Below are positions 52,946-61,997 of a DNA stretch of 64,000 nt, piece after piece. The DNA is taken from contig NZ_JACJSE010000007.1 of the NCBI RefSeq assembly GCF_014698045.1, positions 248,001 to 312,000 of the forward strand. Reading direction: 5' to 3'. A program made the position numbers and the translations under genes. Every line of letters starts with the position of its first letter. Within the stretch, counting starts at the first letter, position 1. The stretch comes from Aulosira sp. FACHB-615. GTDB lineage: Bacteria > Cyanobacteriota > Cyanobacteriia > Cyanobacteriales > Nostocaceae. A model generated the notes under the pieces. The model was not told where the DNA came from. It saw only the letters and a program-made list of their open reading frames with translations, and ran no database searches.

Positions 52946-53776
52946 ATGATAGAACCCAGTGGGGAGCAATTTGCCCCAGAGAACGGGCCTCAGCTCACAC
53001 CAGATATAGCGATCGCTAACCTGCAATCACCAGATTTGAGTCTCCGCTATTATGCAGCTTGGTGGCTGGGCAAGTTCCGGGTTAACAGAGCAGATGCTGT
53101 GGATGGTTTGATTGCCGCATTAAAAGATGAAGCTGATAGAACAGAGCTAGGTGGTTATCCTCTGCGCCGAAATGCAGCTAGGGCATTAGGTAAGTTAGGT
53201 GATGCCAGAGCAGTACCAAGCTTAATTGAATGCCTTGAATGTTCTGATTTTTATGTGCGCGAAGCTGCTGCTCAGTCTTTAGAAATGCTGCGCGATCGCA
53301 CTGCCACATCAGCACTGATCAAAATGTTAGATGGGGGTGTAGCCGAGGCCGTGCAAGTACCGGGACTCCCTCATCTAACACAACCCTATGAAGCAGTCAT
53401 AGAAGCCTTGGGAGCAATTCACGCCACTGAGGCAATTCCACTCATAGAGCCTTTCCTAGAGCATCCATTACCACGAGTACAATGTGCCGCCGCCAGAGCC
53501 ATGTACCAACTCACACAAAACCCCATCTACGGAGAAAGGTTAGTGAAAATGTTGGCAACAGGCGATCTGAAATTACGCCGTGTTGTCTTAGGGGATTTGG
53601 GTGCAATTGGGTATTTGGCAGCAGCAGAAGCGATCGCTCAAGCTCAGGTCGAAAATAGCTTCAAACTTATTGCCCTCAGAGGATTGCTAGAGCATCAATT
53701 AACAGACAAGTTAGAGGAGCTTGCTGTATCTGATGACGCAATTCGGGTAATGAACTTGATGGATTCACTTTTATAG
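52946..53776 (+). CDS. cpcE: Phycocyanin alpha bilin lyase subunit CpcE
   Basis: The 276-residue HEAT-repeat protein forms the heterodimeric lyase with CpcF that attaches phycocyanobilin to Cys84 of CpcA. RYYAAWWLGKFRV (about 33-45) and the YPLRRNAARALGKLGDARAVPSL repeat region (in outline, about 72-95) are family signatures shared with PecE. It starts 10 bases after cpcD, so translation may be coupled. The length is normal. Confidence 0.95.
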   Translation: MIEPSGEQFAPENGPQLTPDIAIANLQSPDLSLRYYAAWWLGKFRVNRADAVDGLIAALKDEADRTELGGYPLRRNAARALGKLGDARAVPSLIECLECSDFYVREAAAQSLEMLRDRTATSALIKMLDGGVAEAVQVPGLPHLTQPYEAVIEALGAIHATEAIPLIEPFLEHPLPRVQCAAARAMYQLTQNPIYGERLVKMLATGDLKLRRVVLGDLGAIGYLAAAEAIAQAQVENSFKLIALRGLLEHQLTDKLEELAVSDDAIRVMNLMDSLL

Positions 53777-53849
53777 TCACTTGTCATTTGTTATTTGTCC
53801 TTGGTCAAAAGCTGATGACAAGTGACTATTGACCAATGACTAACGACCA
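53777..53849. repeat. TGAC-type heptamer repeats between cpcE and cpcF
   Basis: The gap consists of CACTTGTCATTTGTTATTTGTCC on one side and GACAAGTGACTATTGACCAATGAC on the other; the two halves are partly complementary (TCACTTGTCAT/ATGACAAGTGA), so it can form a hairpin. It is the same short tandem repeat type as at 18121 and 55350. Confidence 0.6.
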
Positions 53850-54449
53850 ATGACTGAAGAACTAATTCGTGCCGTCGCCTTAGCAGATACACCAGCAAAA
53901 ATGGTGACAGCAGTGCAGAACTTGGCAGCCAAAAAAGATATAGCTGCAATTCCTACTTTGATTGCTGTGTTTGGATATAACAATCCAGCCGCCGCCGCAG
54001 TAGCAGCCACCGCCCTTACAGAAATGGGAGAAGCGGCAGTACCGCAGCTAATATCTCAAATTGATGACTATAACTATGGCGCGCGGGCTTATTCGATTCG
54101 CACAATAGCTGCGATCGCAGACCCTCGTGCTTTAGAGTTATTAGTTAGTGCAGCTGCCACAGACTTTGCCCCTAGTGTCCGCCGCGCTGCTGCCAAAGGT
54201 TTAGGAAACTTGCACTGGCATAAGCTAGATTTGCCCCAAAGCCATACAGCACCCAAAAGAGCCTTAGAAACCCTTATATTTATTTCTCAAGACTCTGAAT
54301 GGTCAATTCGTTATGCTGCCGTTGTGGGTTTACAAGCCTTGGCAAAAAATAGCGATTTACAACAACCTATTTTCGCCAGACTCAACGAAATGCTCACAAC
54401 CGATACCGAAAAAGCCGTCCGCGCTCGTGTGCAACTAGCTTATCTTTAA
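53850..54449 (+). CDS. cpcF: Phycocyanin alpha bilin lyase subunit CpcF
   Basis: The 199-residue HEAT-repeat partner of CpcE begins MTEELIRAVALADTPAKMV and has YGARAYSIRTIAAIADPRAL and VRRAAAKGLGNL in the middle. The isomerase motif NHCQGN of PecF is absent, fitting a pure lyase. It follows cpcE by 73 bases filled with TGACCAA-type heptamer repeats that reach the start codon, which is why no clear ribosome binding site remains. Confidence 0.94.
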   Translation: MTEELIRAVALADTPAKMVTAVQNLAAKKDIAAIPTLIAVFGYNNPAAAAVAATALTEMGEAAVPQLISQIDDYNYGARAYSIRTIAAIADPRALELLVSAAATDFAPSVRRAAAKGLGNLHWHKLDLPQSHTAPKRALETLIFISQDSEWSIRYAAVVGLQALAKNSDLQQPIFARLNEMLTTDTEKAVRARVQLAYL

Positions 54450-54490
54450 ATAAAGCTATTTGTTTACCATAAAACAAGGTAAAAGTAAAT

Positions 54491-55330
54491 ATGTCAATAC
54501 CACTACTTGAATATTCACCAAGTTCCCAAAACCAACGGGTAGAAGGTTACGAAGTCCCCAACGAAGATACCCCAACTATTTATCGCTTATCTGCTGCGGT
54601 TGACGATAAAGATATTGATGCGATTATCTGGGCAGCTTATCGGCAAATTTTCAGCGAACAACTCATTATCAAAAGCAATCGCCAAACCTTCTTAGAATCT
54701 CAATTGCGGAATCGGGCAATTAACATCCGGGATTTCATTCGCGGCTTGGGCAAATCTGAAGTTTACCGCACCCAAGTAGCAGATATTAACTCCAACTACC
54801 GCTTAGTAGACATCACCTTAAAGCGGTTTTTGGGGCGGGCTGCCTATAACAAAGATGAAGAAATTGCCTGGTCAATTGTCATTGCCACCAAAGGTTTACA
54901 CGGGTTTATTGACGCATTGCTAGACAGCGACGAATATCAGCAGAACTTTGGAGATGATATCGTACCTTACCAACGCCGTCGCTTCAAAGACAGACCCTTT
55001 AACTTAGTTAATCCACGCTACAACAGTTACTGGCGCGATCGTCAAACCCTCAACTACCTAGGTGGTCGTTCCTTCTACAGCGCCCGCACCACAGGTTATG
55101 CCAGCAAAGAAGAAATTCGGCGCGTAATTCCTAGCAACTTCTTAGCAATGGCTGGGAACATAATTACCAACGAACGTAATTATCAACGTATAACCGCGAC
55201 CGTTGTCTCCCAAATTAGAGATATGAATATCCCCGACAACAGCCGTGAAGGTGGTACTCCCCAACCAACAGTTAAACCCACAGCCGTTGCCTTACCTTAC
55301 CGTTATCTTCCTGGCACTAAGACAACCTGA
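54491..55330 (+). CDS. cpcG1: Phycobilisome rod-core linker CpcG1
   Basis: The 279-residue protein is a rod-core linker. The phycobilisome linker domain (about 20-190) has IIWAAYRQIFSEQ, IRDFIRGLGKSEVYR and RLVDITLKRFLGRAAYNKDEE. The C-terminal tail is long and soluble (no membrane helix), as needed to bind the allophycocyanin core. It starts the run of four cpcG genes, each preceded by its own ribosome binding site. Numbering follows gene order. Confidence 0.94.
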   Translation: MSIPLLEYSPSSQNQRVEGYEVPNEDTPTIYRLSAAVDDKDIDAIIWAAYRQIFSEQLIIKSNRQTFLESQLRNRAINIRDFIRGLGKSEVYRTQVADINSNYRLVDITLKRFLGRAAYNKDEEIAWSIVIATKGLHGFIDALLDSDEYQQNFGDDIVPYQRRRFKDRPFNLVNPRYNSYWRDRQTLNYLGGRSFYSARTTGYASKEEIRRVIPSNFLAMAGNIITNERNYQRITATVVSQIRDMNIPDNSREGGTPQPTVKPTAVALPYRYLPGTKTT

Positions 55331-55400
55331 GTAGTCAGTCGTCAAAAGTCAGTATTAACAAATGACAAAGGACAAATGACAAAGGACAAACCCTAAAACT

Positions 55401-56144
55401 ATGGCAATACCTTTACTAGAATACAAACCCAGCTCTCAAAACCAGCGCGTCCCAGGTTACGAAATCCCCAACGAAAATACCCCCAGACCTTATCGCATCG
55501 AAAACTGTGCTAGTGATGGCGATGTTCAGGAATTAATTTGGGCAGCTTATCGTCAATTATTTAGCGAACATGAAATTTTAAAATTTCATCGCCAAGGCAA
55601 TTTAGAGTCTCAGGTAAAAAATCGCGCCATTACTGTACGTGACTTTATTCGCGGTTTAGCCAAATCTGAAGCCTTTCGGGGTTTAGTCATCGAGACAAAT
55701 TCTAACTACCGTTTAGTAGAAATTGCCCTGAAACGCTTTTTAGGTCGTGCGCCTTATAATAAAGACGAAGAGATTGCTTGGTCAATCAAAATAGCAACAG
55801 CTGGTTGGGATGGTTTTGTTGACGCTTTAATTGACTCAGAAGAATATCTCACCAACTTTGGCGAAAACATCGTTCCTTTCCAACGCCGCCGCTATAAAGA
55901 TAGACCCTTCAACCTAGTTACCCCCCGCTACGGTAACTACTGGCGCGACAAGCTAGAAGATGCTCGCTACAAAGAAGGAGACATCAAAAACTTCTTGGCT
56001 TTGGCTAACTCCCTCAGCATCAGACAAGTTACTTACACGCCAGTTAACCTCACTAACATCAAAATTCCCGACACCACCAGAGAAACCGTACCCCAAGGTA
56101 TCCCGGTATCGATTAGTTCCAGTGCTAACTTCCCCGTGCGCTAA
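55401..56144 (+). CDS. cpcG2: Phycobilisome rod-core linker CpcG2
   Basis: The 247-residue second cpcG product has the same linker domain (LIWAAYRQLFSEHEIL, VRDFIRGLAKSEAFR, KRFLGRAPYNKDEE) with a shorter soluble tail ending VSISSSANFPVR. It follows cpcG1 by 70 bases that contain GACAAATGACAAAGGACAAA repeats. It should attach a particular subset of rods to the core; which one cannot be read here. Confidence 0.94.
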   Translation: MAIPLLEYKPSSQNQRVPGYEIPNENTPRPYRIENCASDGDVQELIWAAYRQLFSEHEILKFHRQGNLESQVKNRAITVRDFIRGLAKSEAFRGLVIETNSNYRLVEIALKRFLGRAPYNKDEEIAWSIKIATAGWDGFVDALIDSEEYLTNFGENIVPFQRRRYKDRPFNLVTPRYGNYWRDKLEDARYKEGDIKNFLALANSLSIRQVTYTPVNLTNIKIPDTTRETVPQGIPVSISSSANFPVR

Positions 56145-56356
56145 GGGCTGTTTTTCAGTGGTTTGATAAAAGTATAAGAAGGATATAAGCTCTGCAAAAG
56201 CTAACTCATAACCTTCTAAATGTTTTTCCGTCGAGTTACCAAATCATCAAGAGCAAGTAACTCATACCAATTGGAACAATCATGGGTTTCAAATCCAAAA
56301 TGGTAAAAACGGACTAATTATAAGATGCCAACTTTATTCTTAAGGCGGTCTTTAGT

Positions 56357-57070
56357 ATGGCATTACCTTTACTTGAATACAAACCCACAACTCAAAATCA
56401 AAGAGTTAGTAGTTTTGGTGCGGCAGATACCAACGAAGATACACCTTATATCTACCGTACAGAAATCGCCAACTCTCCTAGCGAAATTGAAAGACTCATT
56501 TGGGCAGCTTATCGCCAAGTCTTCAACGAGCAGGAAATTCTGAAATTTAACCGCCAAATTGCCTTAGAAACCCAACTTAAAAATCGGTCAATCACGGTTA
56601 AAGATTTTATCCGAGGTTTGGCTAAATCAGAGCGATTTTATCAGCTAGTAGTCACACCCAATAATAACTATCGGCTGGTAGAAATGTGTTTAAAACGGTT
56701 GTTAGGTCGCTCTCCTTACAATCGTGAAGAAGAAATAGCTTGGTCTATTCAAATTGCTACTCGTGGTTGGCATGGATTTGTGGATGCTTTGATTGACAGT
56801 GAAGAATATACCGAAGCCTTTGGTGACTACACTGTACCTTATCAGCGCAAACGTATGACTGTAGACCGACCATTCAGCTTTACTCCCCGCTATGGTGCTG
56901 ACTATCGAGAACGCGCAGGTATTGTGAAAGGTGGCGGTTATCGCTCCTTATCATCTCTACCTAGTCAAAATGTTGATGGGGCTGCACTATTAGGTGTACT
57001 GCTTGTAGTGTCCGCAGGAATAACTTTCTTGTTGGTACTAAATTGGCTAGGAATTCATACTGGGTTCTAA
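56357..57070 (+). CDS. cpcG3: Membrane-anchored rod linker CpcG3 (CpcL type)
   Basis: The 237-residue protein has the linker domain (LIWAAYRQVFNEQEIL, VKDFIRGLAKSERFY, KRLLGRSPYNREEE) but, unlike its three paralogues, ends with a hydrophobic helix (AALLGVLLVVSAGITFLLVLNW, about 210-231). This is the mark of CpcL linkers, which fix core-less phycocyanin rods to the thylakoid membrane next to photosystem I. In Anabaena the third cpcG product has this role. The gene is separated by larger gaps (212 and 111 bases) from its neighbours, which leaves room for separate control. Confidence 0.93.
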   Translation: MALPLLEYKPTTQNQRVSSFGAADTNEDTPYIYRTEIANSPSEIERLIWAAYRQVFNEQEILKFNRQIALETQLKNRSITVKDFIRGLAKSERFYQLVVTPNNNYRLVEMCLKRLLGRSPYNREEEIAWSIQIATRGWHGFVDALIDSEEYTEAFGDYTVPYQRKRMTVDRPFSFTPRYGADYRERAGIVKGGGYRSLSSLPSQNVDGAALLGVLLVVSAGITFLLVLNWLGIHTGF

Positions 57071-57181
57071 CCGAATGCGGGACAATAGATAAAGCATGAG
57101 TGAGGATTTGAGTCATCAAACCTCCTCATTAATCACCAGCTAAATCTCTGTGTAATCTTTTAATAAGAGGAAGAAATCAGC

Positions 57182-57949
57182 ATGGCATTGCCATTACTTG
57201 AATACAAACCCAGCAGTCAAAACCACCGTGTTAAAAGCTTTGGTATTGCTGACCAAAACGAAAATACACCATATATCTATCGCATAGAAGATGTCAGTTC
57301 TTATACTGATATCCAAAACATCATTTGGGCAGCTTACCGCCAAGTTTTCAGCGAACATGAAATTCTTAAGTTCAACCGCCAAGTAACTTTAGAATCTCAG
57401 CTGAAAACTGGCGCGATTTCTGTACGTGACTTTATCCGTGGTTTAGCAAAATCTGAAGCCTTCTATCGTTTGGTTGTTTCTGTCAACAATAACTACCGTT
57501 TAGTTGACATCACCCTCAAACGTTTATTAGGTCGTTCTTCTTACAACAAAGAAGAAGAAATCGCTTGGTCAATTGTCATTGCTACCAAAGGTTTTGGCGG
57601 CTTTGTTGATGCTATTTTAGACAGCGAAGAATACAATCAAGCCTTTGGTGAGAACACTGTCCCCTACCAACGCAAACGCTTGGCAGGCCGTCCTCACAAC
57701 TTGGTGACACCTCGCTACGGCGAAGACTTCCAAGAAAAAGCAGGTACAGTTCAAACCGACTGGCGCTTTACCTTGGAAAAATTCTATACCCGCAAGTTCC
57801 AAGAAAAACGTCTGGCCGAAGGCGACCCACGCAAATATGCAGATTTGGCAGCAGCAATCAATCCTAGCGGTAACTATGCTCAAAGAATATCATCCTTTGA
57901 TATTGATTATCTAGCCGCAGTGCCTTACCGTGGTGGTAACAGACGCTAA
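57182..57949 (+). CDS. cpcG4: Phycobilisome rod-core linker CpcG4
   Basis: The 255-residue last member of the set has the linker domain (IIWAAYRQVFSEHEIL, VRDFIRGLAKSEAFYR, KRLLGRSSYNKEEE) and a soluble tail with a WRFTLEKFYTRKFQEKR helix (about 200-216). AAGAGGAAGAAATCAGC precedes the ATG. It closes the operon; a long hairpin lies downstream. It is closer to CpcG3 in its N-terminus (KSFGIADQNENTPYIYR versus SSFGAADTNEDTPYIYR), which suggests a late duplication. Confidence 0.94.
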   Translation: MALPLLEYKPSSQNHRVKSFGIADQNENTPYIYRIEDVSSYTDIQNIIWAAYRQVFSEHEILKFNRQVTLESQLKTGAISVRDFIRGLAKSEAFYRLVVSVNNNYRLVDITLKRLLGRSSYNKEEEIAWSIVIATKGFGGFVDAILDSEEYNQAFGENTVPYQRKRLAGRPHNLVTPRYGEDFQEKAGTVQTDWRFTLEKFYTRKFQEKRLAEGDPRKYADLAAAINPSGNYAQRISSFDIDYLAAVPYRGGNRR

Positions 57950-58287
57950 GATTAAAAATTTAGTAGTCTAAAATTTTATACTGGGTCTAGTTTTTGCGTT
58001 GATGTAATAACCAACAACTGATATGTAGTTGGATGTTGCATTGAGTGGAAGCTAGACCCAGTAGCTTTGAATAGTATTGTCTCGAAAAATGCAATAATAG
58101 CTATACCGTAATGTCTAGCACCATGTCCCCAAGGTTTGCAATTGAGGGGTTAGGTCTGTTTTTTATCGTTTACTCAGCAAGGAACTAGTGTAGTTTCGAT
58201 TGTTCTGGTGTGTTCTGGAAATTGTCAAATTACTAACATTCAACACAGGTGGAAATTTATTACTTTGTTCTACCTCTAAGCTAATCT
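57950..58287. terminator. Region after cpcG4 with terminal hairpin
   Basis: CTGGGTCTAG at 57981-57990 pairs perfectly with CTAGACCCAG at 58052-58061, enclosing a smaller CCAAC/GTTGG stem. It lies about 30 bases after the last cpcG and probably ends the operon transcript. The remaining 220 bases should contain the promoter of the kinase at 58288. Confidence 0.6.
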
Positions 58288-60894
58288 ATGAAAGTTTACT
58301 GTACAAATCCTAACTGCCGCGCCCCAGAAAATGATATTCCTGATGAATTTCGTTCCGCTAAAGGTAAACAGAAATTTTGTAGTAATTGTGGAATGCGACT
58401 TGTTTTAAAGACTCGCTACTTAGCTTTAGAACAAATCGGCAGTGGAGGATTTGGTCGAACTTTTCGCGCCTGGGATTCTCATTTAGAACATGAGTGTTTA
58501 ATTAAGCAATTACGATTAACAAATACATCTAATCTCCCTTGGACACCTGCACAGTTACAATACATTCAAAATTCTTTTAAAAGAGAAGCACAAGCATTAC
58601 GCCATTTAAACCATTCGCAAATACCTAGATTATGGGATTTTTTTGAAATTTCTGCTCCACATCCAGATGACTCTGAAGCAGTAGGAGAAGCAAATCAAAT
58701 ATTATTTTATTTGGTACAAGATTATATTCTTGGTAGTAATCTACGACAAATCAAAAACGAACAATGGTCAGAAACTGAAGTTGTCGATCTCTTGCAACAA
58801 ATTTTGCCGATTTTAGATTATATTCATAATCTACCAAATGTGATTTTAATCCATAGAGATATTAAACCAGAAAATATCATTCTTACACAAAATAGAGTAC
58901 CTTATCTTATAGATTTTGGGGCTGTAAAACAAGCGATCGCAGGTGTACCCGCAGAACAATCTATCGCCATATCAACTCCTGGATATGCTTCGCCAGAACA
59001 ACGAGCAGGTTTAGCTGTCTCTCCATCTTCAGATTTATATTCTCTTGCAGCAACTTGTGTGTGCTTACTAACTTGGAAAAATCCAGAAAACTTGCGATTT
59101 GGAGATATATGGAATTGGAGAAATTATGTTTCTATTAGCGACCAACTAGCAACAATTTTAGATACTATGCTCTCGCCTGGAATCAGTTATCGGTTTCAGT
59201 CAGCGCGTCAAGTAATGGAAGTTTTAGACAATAAAACAATATCGGCCTCAACCTCAATACCAAAACCAGTATTTACTCAGAAACAGTCCTTACAAACAGC
59301 GTCGCAAAATTCATTTCCTCACCAAAATCAGCAACTATTGATCCAGAGAAATTCTTTACAAACAGTTCTGCAAAACTCATTTACTAATTCAAATCAACAG
59401 TTACTTCAACATGAACAGACTTTAATAAATTTGCCCCAAAAATCATTATTACCGTCAGTAAATTTATGGAAAAAATTACTTATATTGTGTTTTGGTAGTG
59501 GAATCATCGGATTAGGTATTTGGGCATATTTTTCCTTACAGACTAAGATGCTTTGTATTGAAGATTCGCGCTTTAGTTGTGGAGAAAGACAGTTGATACG
59601 CTCACCTCTAGGTTTAGGAGATAATATAGATTTTCAAAAAGGCATAACAGCTTTTCAAAATCAAGATTATGATCAAGCAATTTCTAGCTTTTCTAAATAT
59701 CTAGATAACCTTAATCATAAAAATGATCCTGAAGCTAGAATTTATTTAAATAATGCCAGGGCAGCTAAAAGCAATAACTTTATTAAAATATCGGTATGTG
59801 TGCCTATAGATAGTGACAATGGACTGGCTAAAGAAATTTTACGGGGTGTAGCCATTATTCAAAATAACATTAATACCCAAGTAAATAAACTAATAAATGG
59901 CAAAATGTTACTTGTTCAAATTTGTAAAGATGAACATCGAACAGATACCGCGCAAAAAGTTGCTAAACAAATGGTTGAACAAGATAAACAAACTTTAGGC
60001 GTTATCGGGCATAACTCTAGTTTGATTACTTTATCGGCTGCAAAAGTTTACAGTAATAAAATATATGGAGATGAGAGATTAGTGAGTATTTCCCCTACTA
60101 GTACGGCTGTTAGGGGAACTAAGTTTAATCAATCTGAAATGTTTGAAATTAATGAGTTTGTTTTTCGGACATCTCCAAATGATGATAAAACAGCCGAAGT
60201 TCTCAGCGATTATATTTTGAGAAAGAAACGTTATAGAGGAGCAATTTTTCTAAATAGTAAAGAGCCTTATAGTCAATCTTTTAGTCAAACTTTTATTCAA
60301 AGATTTAATAAAACTTTTGGAACGCAGGGAAAGATTGTCAATCAATGTGATTTAGCAGGAGAACAATTTAAGAGTATATCTCAATGTTTAGAAGCTGTTA
60401 AACAAAGTAATGCTGACTTTATTCTTCTGACGATAAGTGATGATATATTACAACAGGAAATTGCGAGAATACTGAGAAGTAGCGGAGATGTAATTATTTT
60501 AGGCGGAGATACATCGTATGTTAATAGCTCACAAATTAGTGAAATTTCCTACGGTAAGTTAGTCGTTGCTGTTCCTTGGCATAGAAGTAATAATAGTTTA
60601 TCTGTAATAGAGAAAGAATCTCTGCAACTTTGGGGAACTAAAAAAATTAGCTATGCAAGTGCAATGGCGTATGATGCAACTCAAGCACTTGTGGAAGGTT
60701 TAAAGAGAAGTGGGAATAATTTAACCCGTAAACGTTTATATGAAGAACTCAGTAAGCCTAATTTTGTAGTGGAAGGCGCTCAAACCAAAGTAAGGTTTGA
60801 TCAGAATCACGATCGCCTAGTTAACGAGCAAAACATTCAAGGCTTAGTTATCTTGGTTTCACCTAAAGATGGTGAGTTTCAAGTAATTAAATAA
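58288..60894 (+). CDS. Receptor-like Ser/Thr kinase fused to a solute-binding sensor domain
   Basis: The 868-residue protein joins four parts: an N-terminal zinc ribbon (CTNPNC...CSNCG, about 3-36), a Hanks-type kinase (about 45-315) with GSGGFGRTFRA, HRDIKPEN at 188-195 and IDFGAVKQ, a membrane helix at about 396-414, and a large outer part. The outer part has a TPR-like stretch (FQNQDYDQAISSFSKYL, about 455-475) and, from about residue 498, a type I periplasmic-binding domain of the branched-chain amino acid receptor class (ISVCVPID, GVIGHNSS, SISPTSTAVRG, MAYDATQALVEGL). The build suggests a sensor that binds a small solute outside and signals through phosphorylation inside. The ligand is unknown. 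Similar fusions are annotated in other cyanobacteria without studied function. Confidence 0.92.
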   Translation: MKVYCTNPNCRAPENDIPDEFRSAKGKQKFCSNCGMRLVLKTRYLALEQIGSGGFGRTFRAWDSHLEHECLIKQLRLTNTSNLPWTPAQLQYIQNSFKREAQALRHLNHSQIPRLWDFFEISAPHPDDSEAVGEANQILFYLVQDYILGSNLRQIKNEQWSETEVVDLLQQILPILDYIHNLPNVILIHRDIKPENIILTQNRVPYLIDFGAVKQAIAGVPAEQSIAISTPGYASPEQRAGLAVSPSSDLYSLAATCVCLLTWKNPENLRFGDIWNWRNYVSISDQLATILDTMLSPGISYRFQSARQVMEVLDNKTISASTSIPKPVFTQKQSLQTASQNSFPHQNQQLLIQRNSLQTVLQNSFTNSNQQLLQHEQTLINLPQKSLLPSVNLWKKLLILCFGSGIIGLGIWAYFSLQTKMLCIEDSRFSCGERQLIRSPLGLGDNIDFQKGITAFQNQDYDQAISSFSKYLDNLNHKNDPEARIYLNNARAAKSNNFIKISVCVPIDSDNGLAKEILRGVAIIQNNINTQVNKLINGKMLLVQICKDEHRTDTAQKVAKQMVEQDKQTLGVIGHNSSLITLSAAKVYSNKIYGDERLVSISPTSTAVRGTKFNQSEMFEINEFVFRTSPNDDKTAEVLSDYILRKKRYRGAIFLNSKEPYSQSFSQTFIQRFNKTFGTQGKIVNQCDLAGEQFKSISQCLEAVKQSNADFILLTISDDILQQEIARILRSSGDVIILGGDTSYVNSSQISEISYGKLVVAVPWHRSNNSLSVIEKESLQLWGTKKISYASAMAYDATQALVEGLKRSGNNLTRKRLYEELSKPNFVVEGAQTKVRFDQNHDRLVNEQNIQGLVILVSPKDGEFQVIK

Positions 60895-60910
60895 AAAGGG
60901 ACGTTGGTAA

Positions 60911-60930
60911 GGTATGAGTAGCTCATACTT
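60911..60930 (+). terminator. Hairpin after the receptor kinase
   Basis: GTATGAG (60912-60918) pairs with CTCATAC (60922-60928) around a three-base loop, 17 bases after the stop codon. The following sequence CTTCTCAC is not a real T run, so termination is only probable. Confidence 0.45.
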
Positions 60931-60939
60931 CTCACACAA

Positions 60940-60988
60940 AAATAGGACGCGGAGAAAGGAGAGTTTGAGAAGTTTTTTGCGTAGTCCT
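60940..60988. repeat. Remnant of the AGGACTTACGCA element family (copy G)
   Basis: GAGTTTGAGAAGTTTTTTGCGTAGTCCT matches the complement of the left part of copy A (6339 onwards) except for small losses, including two bases within the end sequence. A partial TAGGACGCGGAG at its left may be the other end. It is a decayed short copy. Confidence 0.5.
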
Positions 60989-61060
60989 AAAAAAATAAAA
61001 TTAGATATGCACTGCATACCTAATTCTAGATTTGGAAAATATTAAATTGAGTGACAATAA

Positions 61061-61867
61061 TTAACCAAATCTACCGCTAACGTAATCGCGGGTATCTTCT
61101 TGCTTCGGATTATTGAAAATTACTTCTGTCGCGTCATATTCTACGAGATAACCGATACGTCCGCCTGATTCTGTAGGACGTACATTGAAAAAGGCTGTTT
61201 TATCAGAAACCCGCGCCGCTTGCTGCATATTGTGGGTAACAATCACAATTGTATATTGCTCTTTCAGTTCATGAATTAGCTCTTCAACCCGCAATGTAGA
61301 GATCGGATCAAGCGCCGAGCATGGTTCATCCATTAAGATGATTTCTGGTTGAACTGCGATCGCTCTGGCAATACACAATCTTTGTTGTTGTCCACCAGAT
61401 AAAGAAGAACCACTTTGACGGAGTTTATCTTTAACTTCATCCCACAAAGCTGCTTGACGCAAACTCCGTTCGACTAATTCATCCATATTACCTTTGTAGC
61501 CATTAATTTTGGCTCCGAAAGCAATATTGTCATAAATTGATTTGGGGAATGGGTTTGGTCTTTGAAACACCATCCCAATGCGGCGACGCACTTCTACCGG
61601 GTCAATATCAGGTGCGTATAAGTTTTTACCGTAATAAAAAACCTTTCCTTCGGCTCTAAATGAATCAATTAAGTCGTTGAGACGGTTATAGCATCTGAGT
61701 AATGTGCTTTTACCACAGCCAGAAGGGCCAATAAAGGCTGTCACCTTATTTCTGGGGATATCTAGCCAAATGTTCTTTAATGCTAAGTACTTGCCGTAAT
61801 AAACATTCAGTTCTTCTGTACGTAATACGGTATCTGTGCTATTTGCTGTACTAATGTTAGTAGCCAT
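61061..61867 (-). CDS. pstB: Phosphate ABC transporter ATP-binding protein PstB
   Basis: The 268-residue ATPase drives high-affinity phosphate uptake through PstC/PstA. Motifs are Walker A GPSGCGKST (about 47-55), the signature LSGGQQQRLCIARA (about 156-169) and Walker B IILMDEPCSALD, with the PstB-typical MVFQRPNPFPKSIYDN at the Q-loop. It is the last gene of pstC-pstA-pstB on the minus strand, 130 bases after pstA. The product is cytoplasmic, on the inner face of the membrane. Confidence 0.97.
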   Translation of the reverse strand: MATNISTANSTDTVLRTEELNVYYGKYLALKNIWLDIPRNKVTAFIGPSGCGKSTLLRCYNRLNDLIDSFRAEGKVFYYGKNLYAPDIDPVEVRRRIGMVFQRPNPFPKSIYDNIAFGAKINGYKGNMDELVERSLRQAALWDEVKDKLRQSGSSLSGGQQQRLCIARAIAVQPEIILMDEPCSALDPISTLRVEELIHELKEQYTIVIVTHNMQQAARVSDKTAFFNVRPTESGGRIGYLVEYDATEVIFNNPKQEDTRDYVSGRFG

Positions 61868-61997
61868 AAAAGGTCTAATGTAAGTTTTTGGGATGGCAAT
61901 GCAACTTTGCTATTCAGTTACTAGACGGAGCTTTTTGGTATCAATAAAGCACCCATCATCAACAGGCTTCTTGATTTCCGACTTCCGCATTTTTGGA

